From: Synanceia verrucosa
Lineage: Eukaryota; Chordata; Actinopteri; Perciformes; Synanceiidae
Reading direction: 5' to 3'
Assembly: GCA_029721515.1 (NCBI GenBank)
Contig: CM056561.1
Coordinates: forward strand, 12,786,501 to 12,850,500
DNA length: 64,000 nt
Position 1 is the stretch's first letter. The number at the start of each line of letters is the position of its first letter. The translations under genes and the position numbers were made by a program. The notes under the pieces are model-generated. The model had not been told where the DNA came from. It saw nothing but the letters and a program-made list of their open reading frames with translations, and did no database searches. Below, one piece after another: positions 35,808 to 47,700 of this stretch.

Positions 35808-36075
35808 CACCACAATAGTGCAGTGGTTAGCATTTTTGCCTCTCGCAGATTTGAATCTGACTTAAGGCTCTTCTGTGTGGTGTTTGCATGTTCTCCCAGT
35901 GGTAGCGTGGGTTGTCACTGGCTTCCTTCCACAAATGGTAAATGATCTCAATGTGTTGACACCGTGATGGTCTGGTGATCTGTGCATGGTCACCACTGCC
36001 TTTGCCAGTGTCAGCTGAGATTAGCTCCAGCTTCCTGCTATACGAAAAGCAGTAGCTACCAGAGGATGAATGAAT
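35808..36075 (+). repeat. tRNA-headed SINE, copy 4 (degenerate)
   Basis: CAGTGGTTAGCA, a decayed B box (GATTTGAATCTGAC), TCTGTGTGGTGTTTGCATGTTCTCC and a TGAATGAATG tail follow the same order as the SINE at 5092, with many substitutions and indels. Confidence 0.7.
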
Positions 36076-36403
36076 GTCATGCTGTGGTGTGTTGTTTTAT
36101 GTTATGTCGTGTTGTGTTTTGTCCGTCGCAACCGGGTAGGCAAACTAGGTCCCCTGATAACGATGGTTATGTATTCAAATCACAACAATGAAAACTTTAT
36201 GAGGGCGGCAGCGCCTTCCTAAATTCTATGACCAAAAATTGCAATTGGGGCCCCAGGTCCCCTTTTCGCCTAGGGCCTGCAAATACCTTGAAACGGCCCG
36301 GACATTTATAAAACATAAGATGCACATAAATGGACTTCTCTGCTTTTTTGCACACTATGTGCACAGTTTATTTGCACATCAATAGACACATTTACATACT
36401 TCA

Positions 36404-36735
36404 TGTCAAGTCAAGTCAAGTTTATTTGTATAGCCCAAAATCACAAATTATGAATTTGCCCCATTGGGCTTTACAATCTGTACAGGATGTGACACCCTCT
36501 GACCTTTACAAATGACCCTCGCATCAACTAAGGAAAAACTCCCCCAAAAAAAACTTTTAACAGGGAAAAAGAAACGGAAGAAACCTCAGGAAGAACAACA
36601 GAGGAGGGATCCCTCTTCCAGGATGGACAGACGTGCAATAGATGCCATGTGTACAGAATAACAACAATGGAAACACATTAACACTACATATAAAATTGTA
36701 TGAAAGTGTCCAACTCAATATAACAACAGCTAATA
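36404..36735 (+). repeat. Interspersed repeat (TCAAGTCAAGTCAAG family), copy 2, uninterrupted
   Basis: This is nearly identical to 29940-30780 without the foldback insertion. It runs from TCAAGTCAAGTCAAG and TTTATTTGTATAGCCC through GGATGGACAGACGTGCAATA to ATATAAAATTGTATGAAAGT. Confidence 0.85.
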
Positions 36736-36739
36736 TACT

Positions 36740-36748
36740 GTGTATATA

Positions 36749-36796
<48 letters not shown>
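36740..36796. repeat. TA microsatellite
   Basis: (TA)n with a single TATG interruption. After it, GAATTGTATGAGAGTGTCC resembles the repeat just before it, so the array may have grown inside that repeat. Confidence 0.9.
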
Positions 36797-36798
<2 letters not shown>

Positions 36799-36984
36799 TG
36801 TATGAGAGTGTCCAAGGGGATGAAGAGCATCATCAAGCTATCAGCAATGGATGAGAAGCACGTCTTCCTCTCCACTACACAAACCAGAAGAAGCCTGGGC
36901 AGCACGCCTTCCTCTCTCCACCACACCAATCAGAAGAAGCCTGTGCAGCATGTCTACCACTCCACCACACCAAACACTATTTAC

Positions 36985-36986
36985 AT

Positions 36987-37024
<38 letters not shown>

Positions 37025-37047
37025 GTCTATCGATCTATCTATCTACA
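36985..37047. repeat. ATCT microsatellite
   Basis: (ATCT)n with GTCT and ATCG variant units at its right end. Confidence 0.9.
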
Positions 37048-37119
37048 TGTGGTAACTTAATAACTAAACTACGCAGCTGGTCTTAAGTTACTGGGTGTTA
37101 TCTTGACTTGATGGGTGTG

Positions 37120-38110
37120 TATGTTGAGATCCTCTTCCTCCATCTCACGTCTCCCAGCTGCTTGAAAGCTCTAGAAATATTGACACCATGCCCACCTCAG
37201 AGCGGGCCCTGCAAGAGCTTCATCCAGCTGCAGCTCTCCTGTGCACCGACAGGAGGCAGCGTAGCGGGGTTTCTGTCCATGGTGCTGAAGATTCGGCTGG
37301 CTCTCTCCGGGGTGCTGAAAAAGCCCAAGGTTGCTGGGCTCAAGTCTGAAGCTGCTGTCATACGGATTCAATTCCTTCCGTTGTGTTCTGGTGTTGAACC
37401 GTGGCTGAAGTCACTGCAGAGCGTTACAGTGAACGTTTATCTGCCATTCCGGAGATGTCGAAACAGAGGGGGAGGGGAGGGCAGTAGTCTGACGTAAGGT
37501 AAGGCTTTATGTCTCCCTGACAAAGAGCGTGAAGCACACTTATTTGTCGGTATTTTCATGGGCCTTGGCTGGCGGCATTAACGGTGGATTCTGCAACGAG
37601 CAGGGAGGACGCGATTGAGCGATGTGAGGGATAGTTTTCTTCGGATGTCAACGTGCATCGCTCCGGTGGTTTTCCTGTCGTGGAGAAAAAAATCTGCACG
37701 TTTCCGAATGCACGGACGGTCGGGCTTTTTAACAGATTATTATTGTAGGTCATTATTTTCGGCCTATGCAATGGCGCCCCGGTGTCGATGCAGTCAGTTT
37801 TGTGAAAAGTCCGCAGGACGCCGGTGGCCTTTGTATGTTGTGTGATTTGTCAGTGAGCCAGAATAGGAAAGGAGAAAGGCCTACAGCAGCCCGGCCTACA
37901 TCTCTGTTGTCGCCGTACAAGAAGCAGATTATGCTGCTTCACAATCGCAATTTTGTTGAGATTTTTGTTTTTTGTGTGTGAAAAGTTCTGCCTGGCGAAT
38001 TGTAGTAGCAGTCACTTCGCAAATGAACCAATGTCATGCTGAGTCTTAGTGGTGCTACTGTATATCCTCCGAGCAGGCGCATAGTCACTTTAAACCCGGT
38101 GATCACGGCT
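37120..38110 (+). promoter_or_regulatory. GC/CpG-rich region upstream of myt1, likely promoter and 5' UTR exon
   Basis: The stretch is visibly richer in CpG than flanking DNA (for example GATTGAGCGATGTGAGG, CATCGCTCCGGTGG, AATGGCGCCCCGGTGTCGATG). It lies 0.5-1.5 kb before the first myt1 coding exon, which itself begins directly at an AG acceptor. A 5' non-coding exon must therefore lie upstream, and this is the best candidate. ACGTAAGGTAAGG near 37492 could be its donor. Confidence 0.4.
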
Positions 38111-38508
38111 GTGCTGTCAAACTGTCATCTATCTCATACCTTTGTGTTCCGTCGCCAAGAACACGAGGAGCTCTCCACATATTATAAAAGGATATATTTC
38201 AACCGTATACCTATAATTTATTTCTTGTTTTTCATTATTGAATACTTTTAATAAAAGAAAGAAAGTCTTGTTTATAATGTGATTTTATGGTACCAAACTC
38301 TTGAATGAACGAATCCCCCCAATAAATTGTATCCTGGCTTGTATTTGCCCTAAAACAATTTTTTTTTAAACAATGAGGACAATAATTATTGTTCATGTCC
38401 AACTCATAGTAAAGGAGTTGTGTATGTTCCATCCAACAGAAAATGAGTTCAAAGGACAGACACTGAGTCAGTGGTGGACCAAGGGCGAGCCAATCAACCA
38501 GCATCAAA

Positions 38509-38527
38509 GTATCTATCTATCTATCTA

Positions 38528-38591
<64 letters not shown>

Positions 38592-38612
38592 CATACATAC
38601 ATACATCCCTCT
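38509..38612. repeat. CTAT / TA / CATA compound microsatellite
   Basis: (CTAT)n is followed by about 57 bp of (TA)n and (CATA)n, ending 38 bp before the myt1 first coding exon. It gives spurious Tyr-Ile frames. Confidence 0.9.
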
Positions 38613-38650
38613 ATCTCGCCATTGATGCATCTGTCATTATTGTTATGCAG

Positions 38651-38714
38651 ATGAGCCAAGACACTGCAGAGACACGAACACGAAGCCGCTCGAAAGTCAC
38701 CAGGGGTCAGTATA

Positions 38715-38769
<55 letters not shown>

Positions 38770-41700
38770 TTTCATCAGATTGTATGTACAGTGATATTTA
38801 ATATTGAATATATTATTCATCCATGGCCTCATTAACAGACCCTATGTGTATGTGTTCATATGGTTGGTTTGTAGAATTATTGCTTATAGATTCATTATTT
38901 ATAAGTTCAAAATCAACTATAACCTGGCCCCAGCTTTGTGTGTGTCAAATTATAGTATTTTGAGACATTTTGCTTTACAGTTTTTCTTGGTCAATTAGTA
39001 CAAACTGCAAAACCTAGTTAATAACCTGCAAAACGTGTCACTTGCTCAAAATGGTTCATTCCTCAAAAGCAAGTATTGATGTCAAAGAAAGTGTCAGTGT
39101 CATCAAGATGAAAAGTCCTGACACCATTGTTTATGAACTACATAGTCAAGTGGCTTTGTCATGTTTTCATTATGACAGTTTACGCTGTCAGTGTTTCCCA
39201 ATCCAAAAAAAAAAGTCCGATCTTGGTGACACTACCTGAGAATGGTCAAGACATCACTATGGACTATTTACACAGTAAGTTAATTTGATGCATTTCTCAC
39301 ATCACTATTTACATTTGCACAACAGTTAGTTCAACCTCCACAAAATGTAGTCATTTGTGCACATCATAGTAGCAGTTTCTCATTCTTTCCAACAACTGCA
39401 TGTGCTTTCTGCAGTTCTAAAAGAATAAATACACCCTTATTCACAACAAACTCCCTTTGGGTTGAGTCGAAACAGATTCAGTATTCCAAAAGATGTTGTC
39501 ATTCTCTATAACAGGACTTTGTATCTTTCTCAACCTTATGATATTGTTTGCAATCACCATTGCACAATTGGCCTTTTCTTGTTGTGGAATAAATTGAGGC
39601 CCTCATCCACCTCTGTAAGGTTGTCTTGCAGAGTAAAATTTCAGCAAATCTTTATTGTAACACTACTGTACACTACAATAAGCTAAATCTGTGCTGTGGT
39701 AAAGCTGTAATTCTAAATGGAAAATGTAAAAAGTGACAAGTTCTTGTCCCACTTCAAGCTTCATGTAGGACACAGTGACAGTAGTGCAATGTAAATTGTT
39801 TAGTGCAGACTCACTGTCCATTATACACACCTGTTCTCCTGAAGAAATGTTTGAATAATTGAATTTACAGTGATTCTCCCAACATTATCTGCACCCTTCG
39901 ACCAGCTTCAGTCATTGTGAGGCCGTGATCGACAACATGATCCATAATTGTCGTCCTGACTTCCTCAGAAATCCTCCTGTACCTAACCTCTTCTTCCTCT
40001 TCCCCTTCCCCTGCCTCTCCACATCCTCACCCCTCTTCCATGAGGCTGACCTTCCATTTCTGTGTCAAAGTATTGTAGAAATGGTACATACTATGTCCTG
40101 CTTGGTTCATATATGCTTATAAAGTAGGGGTTCATGGGACTCAGTGCTGACTGACTGTGGAGACATGGCTTATCCTTCGTTCAACTAATGCTTCACATAG
40201 GCCTTCTCACCAATGAAAGCTGAGGTTCATCTGAGAGAAGTTGTTCAATTTAGGATACAATTTCAGGAAAAAAAAAATTAAAACAAGTATAGTATTTGTT
40301 TGACAGATTTTGACAACTAATTCAACATTTTTATATACAATGACTCAAGCATGAAATGAGGACTATTAGTTTTATAGGGAATGACTTTTCAGCATTAAGA
40401 AGTACAGTTCATTTTGACGAACATGACGTAAGCAAATAACAATGTTAGAAAACACCAGAGCTTTGTATGAAAGTGATTGATGTTTGTCTAAAATCATCTG
40501 AAATCTTGTTGGAAGGAATGCGAAACTGCTACTATGATGTGAACAAATGACTTAATGTTGTGGAGGAGGAATTAACTGTTGTGCAAATGTAAATAGTAAT
40601 GAGAGAAATGCACCAAAGCGACTGAGAAAAACTGTAATTAAAACTATATTTTGACTCGTGGCCTCTCTGAAGAGAGATAGTCTCAATACAAGGTAATTGA
40701 CATTGCTCAAAGACCCTCAGTTTCTATTACAGTAACATTACAAAATAAATTAGCTTTTGGCAAATGAATAGTCCTTTTGGGTCCCTCGAGGTATATGGCC
40801 CCAGAGAAACTGTCCTCTTTACTGGGTCATAATCCTACCATTTTCACAATGTGCAAATGTGCCTTGAGTAAAGCCTCCACAAAATAAAAGCATATTTTTT
40901 TTACATATGGATCTCTTGTATGATTTTTATTCCTGCATCTACTGACTCTGCTGTTGCTTGACAGTGTCGTCAGATCTTGTGGGACAGGAGATGAAGCAAG
41001 AGTTGAGGTAAGTGATTTTATGCTTCAACAGAAGACTATCACAATGTATAAAGTGTCTTGCATGTGTGAACTGTGTATTTGTCTTATTGTGTATCAGTAG
41101 CAGCTGTCCCACCCCTGGATGTGATGGCAAAGGCCACGTCAGTGGAAGATACTCTAGACATAGAAGGTAGGATTCATATTATATTCAAACAAACTTTCTG
41201 CAGCTAGTTAGTCAGTGCTTTCTATATGTCACATAAATAAGCTACGTGACAGAATGTCTGCACAATATATTATGATTTAGAAGATATAAAATAAAATAGT
41301 TATATATTGTTGTTATCATATAACAATACAAGTATACAGCCTTAAAAGAAGCTGCAATATTAATTACATCTTACAATGTAAAACAACTACACACGGTTGT
41401 ATTTGTTTTTATGTTAGCATGTTAGATCTGTCATTCACTTATATACCCATCCTGCTCTCCTCAGCATACTGGGATGCCCAATAGTGAAAAAAAGGAAGCT
41501 GGAGGAGGCTGAGGAAAACCAGTCTGCTCCTAAAAGGAGGAACCAGCCTGCAGCAGATGAAAGCTTCACCGCAGACAGTGACACGGCAGAAGAGGAGGAG
41601 GCACAGAAAGAGGAGGAAGAGGATGAGGAAAGAAATCTTAAAGAGAAGAAGACAGAGAAAACAAAAAGCAGACCAGAGTCAACAAACAGTGAGTTAAAAC

Positions 41701-44700
41701 TTATCAAACATTTACCATTAAACACCACAACACAGTAGTTTGTTGGTCTCAAAATAAAGTATTGGACAAATTAAAAAATTGTATGATGATACTGAAAAGA
41801 ATCACCAATACAGATCACGATTAGTTATCCTGGAGGAAACAACCAAAATGGTGCTGGGCACTACTAACATGGTTAAAATCTCGACATCTATCACAAATCT
41901 GGGTTTTAAGCAGAATTATAGAGCCTACCGAAATCTTAAATATGGTACAATTTACAGTTTTTTAAACTGAGTTTTAATATCACGTGGTATGATAGAAATT
42001 AGCTTTGTTCTAAGGCTGATGTATATCTCAAGACAACTCCTATATTTCAGTGGTCTCAGTTCATTAATGCTAACCAATACATATATGGTCAACTACAGCA
42101 CATGGTTAATAACAATTCAACCATTTAGAAAGAACAATGACATTCATATATACTCTAAATCCACAGCAGACTGCTCGCTGGTGATAACAGAGGACACGGA
42201 AACAGAAGTTGGTCCTCCAGCTGAAGTTGGCAAAAACAAAAGCTTCACCTCAGAGACTGAGAACGAAACTGAAAGGGAGAAAACTAACAAAGAAGTGAAG
42301 CCAGTAACAGTCACTGATGATCATCAGCATAAGGAAACAGAAACAAAGGTGGAGGAGGAAAGTCAGGTGATGACAAAGGACCAGTCATCAGAGCAACCTG
42401 AAGAACAAACAAAGGTCACTGAGCTAAAAGAGACAAAAGAAGAGGAGAAAGAGCAAGCAGAAGAAGAGAAGAAGGAAGAAGAGGAAGAACAGGAAGACAG
42501 GCAAGAGAATATTGTAGAGGAGAAGGCAATAGAAAGACATATGATAAGCCAGGAAAACTCTGATCACCAGTACTCCAGTGGAGATTACAACTACCAGGCC
42601 AAAGAATCAACAGAGGAGCAGAGTGAGAGGGAGGAACAGGAGGAGAAGGAAGAGGAAGAGGAGGAAGAAGAGGGAGGGGAGAGGGAGGTCCAAGAGGTTG
42701 ACACTCCTTACACTTTGAGTCTACGCACTCAGGGATCTGAGGCTGAGATATCACTCAGGGAAGAAAAGATCAGCACTCCTATGACAGAGGAAGAGGAGGA
42801 GTATGAAGACGAGAGAGAGGATGAGAGAGAGGGGAAGGGAGAAAGCGAGGTGGTGGAGGAGGAGGAGGAGGAGGAGGAGGAGGAGGAAGAAGACAGAGAC
42901 TCCGGCAAAGCCTCTCCAGCTACAGTGGTCATAGAAGTCCGCTCAGAGGAGGATGATGATGAGGATGATGAGGAGGAGGAGGAGGAAGAAGAGGAGGAGG
43001 AGGAAGAGGAGGAAGAAGAGGATGAAGATGAAGGGGAGGAGCAGGATCATCTCTCAGAGGGCTCAGGAATCACAGACGACTCAGAGAACTGGGATATGAC
43101 TCGGGGAAACCTGGGGCTGCTGGAGCAGGCTATCGCCCTGAAAGCAGAGGAGGTAAAGGGGGGGCAGGAGGCCCGCAGCTCCCCAGACTACCAACCATAC
43201 AGCACCTCCAGCAAGAGCTCAGAGTCTAATGCTGTAGCTCGCCGCACTGCTCATTACAGCAAAGGTATAAGTCCAGTTATGCCACCAAACATAACATGTG
43301 GTCCTGTTTATTACATTATTACTACATTTGGTAAAGTCTATATAAATATTCCATTTATATTTTATTTATCACCTAAATCCATATATTTAGCACTGGCTGA
43401 TTTTCATTTATCTCCAATACCAATACCAATTGTGAAACATAGATTGTAAAAATATCAGAATCACCATGTAAAATGTGCCCAATAATGAACCACCATATTC
43501 ATCTTTTGTTTCTCGGGGCCTTTTGTTCATGTTCATGTTCATAACATGATGATTTGATGTCACCAAGCGATATATTTTGCCTAGCAAGTAGCTTGGCATG
43601 CCCTCAAACAATACCCTTGACTACTATCTAAATCACACCATCCTCTATGCAGAGAAGAAGGAAGTGAAGTGTCCAACCCCAGGGTGTGACGGGACAGGCC
43701 ATGTGACTGGGTTGTACCCTCACCATCGCAGTCTATCTGGATGTCCTCACAAAGATCGTATCCCTCCAGAGAGTGAGTACATGTTACCTTTCAGTACAGA
43801 CTACCAGTACAAATGATGCTCCTGAGTTGCAGCAGATAAACTAAAACACGGCCCTTTACTAGTCATTAGTATTGCTACTACCACTCGTACTTCCTTCTGT
43901 TATAAGTTATAAAACTACTATACTAATACCACTACATTTATTACCACTGCTGCGTTTGTTTGTTACTACTGCTAGTGATGTGAAATCTTCTACAGCAATC
44001 TAAACAGAATGAGCTGAGAGTGTGTCTGCTGTGTGTTTGTAGTCCTGGCCATGCATGAGAACATCTTGAAGTGTCCGACTCCTGGCTGCACAGGCCAAGG
44101 CCATGTCAACAGTAACCGCAACACACACCGCAGGTTAATGAAACATCAAAGCACACACAAACACACTGTCAAAAATTAGGTGGGGATAGTTGAAGTTTAT
44201 ATTTTAAAATTTTCTTTGAATTATGAGCACTCATAGTCTTATCGAAACATCAATCAGAAATATAGTCATACAGTATATTCTCTTCTAATACTACTAACAC
44301 ATACTTATACTCACTGCCTTTAAAATGCTTATCAATAATTCAAACCTCTGTCTGTATACGAAATTAAAGTTTTGTTTTATTAAATGCAAACATTTGGATA
44401 TATCTCCCTGGTCAGTCTGTCTGGCTGTCCCATCGCAGCAGCAACTAAACTGAACAAGAGCCAGGACAAGCAGGTTCATTTACAGGCTTCAGCTAGCGAA
44501 CCCTCAACCAACTCTGACAGAGTGCTCAGGTGAGGTGCAACAATTCAGTATTTTAATCGAGACATGTACAAATACATCCTTGTCGGGATAATGTATGACT
44601 AATGAAATTTCCTCCAGACCCATGTGTTTTGTAAAACAGCTGGAAATCCCTCAGTATGGTAGCTACCGGCCCAACACAGTGACTACCACGCCTCGAGCTA

Positions 44701-47700
44701 ACCTGGCCAAGGAGCTGGAAAAATACTCTAAGGTGTCTTTTGACTATGCAAGCTTTGATGTCCAGGTGTTTGGAAAACGTATGCTCATTCCAAAGGCACC
44801 GAGCAGCACTGAAACATCACCCAAAGCCTTCAAATGTAAGATCCACACATTTCATCTCCATGCTTCTCTTCGTTATTTAAAATTTGTTTTAAATACAATA
44901 TATAAGGCTACAGAGGGCTTGGAATTGCAAAAGATGTTTTTGTCTTCAAGATAAAGTGTACATTTGGTGCTGTCTGTGATGCATGTTACTTGTGTGCGTC
45001 AAATTTGTCATTTGTCTCCATAGTTAGCAGAATGTGCATGATGTTACATACTACTGGATTTATTAAGCAGTATTAGTATTTGAGAGTTATTTCATTCCAT
45101 ATTCATGATCTCAAACTGCCTAATTCAAGCTTTCAAATGAACAAATGTGCCCATTGTAACACAGACTTCCCCAAAATGAAACCAGGTATTCACAGACACC
45201 TAAAATATAGAAAAGTGAATCCTACATTGCAAGGTTCAAACATCACAGGATGGAGATGATTAAAGAGGTGTTCAGGCCATGGATATTCAAAATGATCCCC
45301 TTAGATGTTATGCTGGTTTGCTTTATAATATATTCAAAGATTTGTTTAATTGGTAATTTTTGCAAATTGAGAACATTAATTAGTTATCACTGTGCTCACA
45401 ATTTTTTTTTCTTCACCTGCCAAGCTATGTGTTACTGAGCACACACAATAATGCATGACTCCATGTCAACCACTCAATAGTTAAAAACAAATCCAATATT
45501 GTTTGTTATAGTTATATTACTTGCAGCAGCTCTGTTAGCCATATTTAAAAATACTATTGCATAAAATGTAGTTTTTAGGGTGCACAGTAGTTGCTCTTTT
45601 GCTCTTGTTCTAGCTAATTCATTTTGCTTTGTTCCCACACAGCTAAATCATTCCCTAAGGCCTCCTCCCCCAGTCACAGTGTGTCGGGAGGCTTTTCTAA
45701 GAGCGCCTCATCCTCCAGTAGTTATGATTATAGTCAAGATGCAGAGGCAGCCCACATGGCAGCAACAGCTATCCTCAACCTGTCCACCCGCTGCTGGGAG
45801 AGACCAGAGACCATCAGCACTAAGCCCAGGGAACCATGCACCAAGGTATACAGGGACTTATTTAAACTTAATCTCAACAGTGCACACACATGTTCTGGAA
45901 AATTTTAGCCATTTTAGTTGCACTGACTGTATATGAACCCTGTAGGAATCAGACATTGAAGTGGATGAGAATGGCACCTTGGACCTCAGCATGAAGAAGA
46001 CCAAAAGGGAAGGCACACAGCCTCCAGAGCCTTCATCTTCTTCATCTTCATCCTCTCAACTCATCGGAGCCTCCTTGTCTCAGGGCCACACTCAGCCAGA
46101 GTGGGAGGGGCCACTGGACTTCACCAAATCAAGTGGAGTCAAAGAGGAGGACCATGAAGAGGTAGCCTGACCCTGTCAGATGGTTTCTTTCAAAGAGCCA
46201 TCTGAGAGGCGTTCACTGGAAACTACAAAAGGACAGGCACTTTCGAAAAATACTTGGCAGATGGTTGGTTATACATTCAAACAAAAGTGAAACTAACTTC
46301 AGAAACACATTTGGCCCGTCTTTCGTGATATAAGAGAAAATGTTTTCAAACAAACCACCATGTTGTTTCGAGTTTAAAAGCTGGGAGAACCTTACTTGTA
46401 GCTTCTCATAAAATACTGATTGGGCCATTGTCTGGCGAGTCAAAATGCGTTACTTGTGGCCTGGCAAGATGGACATTTGATCCCACATTTCTCTCATGAT
46501 AACTCATGAATCCATCTCCTGTGCAAGGTTAATGAAGAGGTACAAGCTTGCGGAGATTATGGTCGCTTTCACACTGTCCTCCTTTGGTCCGCGTTAAACA
46601 GACCAGATTTTGATTCCTCAGATAGTCTGCTTGGTTTGGGCAGGTGTGAAGGCTCATACGAACTCTGGTGCGAACCAAACAAACGAACTCTGGGCCGCTT
46701 GAAACGGGGGTCTCGGTTCATTTGCAAGTGAACCCTGGTGCGGTTTGCGTGCAATGTGAAAGCTCAGCGGACCAAATGTACATAGTGCATGTACAGCAAG
46801 TACAGCGCGCACTCCAGACCAAAACAAACAATGACTGACCACCGTTAGCAGTTAGCCAGCTTAGCTCAATCGTCTGAACAGCATTACCCATAAATTCACT
46901 TTTGACATGTTTAAACAAAATTAATCACAACTACCAACAGTCACAGTCCTTAAACTCTGTGCTGATGTGTTGTCATGTTATATTGTCAAAGTTAGAAAAT
47001 TAACAGCTTCAATCCCTGATGAACTGCGTTAACATTAGTGACGGTTGCGTTCACGAGTATGTAGGTAGGCAACGTTAACGTTGTAGCATTCCCTCAAATA
47101 ATGTAACGAAGCACAATTCAAGTTTGCCAGTCCACCCTGTTTGTAGTCTGTGAGGTTACATACCTGACTGTTGATGCTCAGAAAGTTTGGTGCGGTTCAG
47201 GACTTGCTGTGTGAAAGCAGAACCGAATCAAGTGACAAACGCAACAATGTTGCAACTTTCAGTCCCCCCAAGTGAACCAAGTCCACTTGGTGTGAAAGTG
47301 ACCTATGTCAGTGTGAGAAAAGACAGACATATTAAAGGAAAGAGAATGATCATGTTTTGCCAGATGACTTATCTGCAGGTCCCTGATTTTCTTTCCTCCA
47401 TGTTGCCACATTTTACATTTCTTCAGGTGGAATATACAGCTCCTTCATACACCTCATCTGATGGTGAGGAAGAGGACCAGGAGAACCTTGAGGACAGAAA
47501 ATACCCTGGTGAAGTCACAACTGGAAGCTTCAAGGTCAAGTTTCAGCCCAAAGACAGCAAAAAAGAGGTTCTTGTGTAAGTCACAACCTTAACCATACTT
47601 CCACTCAATACAGTTTTTACCTATTAATTGAGATGATGATATGTTAATCAGTTGATCAAACAATTGAACTATACACCAAAATGCATTTCTTTTTAAATAT

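Noticed and set aside
36642..37086. Frames rich in Tyr-Ile or Tyr-Leu-Ser-Ile repeats
   Set aside because: They are translations of TA and ATCT microsatellites.
37108..37497. 129-residue frame before myt1 as a protein-coding gene
   Set aside because: There is no recognisable motif and the CpG-rich composition favours a promoter/5' UTR. I treat it as regulatory sequence.
38471..38794. Frame with Tyr-Ile and His-Thr repeats as one protein
   Set aside because: Only the middle part (38651-38705) is real: it is the first myt1 coding exon between an AG acceptor and a GT donor. The rest is microsatellite.
41989..43449. Single 486-residue frame as an intronless gene
   Set aside because: The interior is myt1 exon 5; the ends run into introns, beyond the acceptor near 42166 and the donor at 43265.
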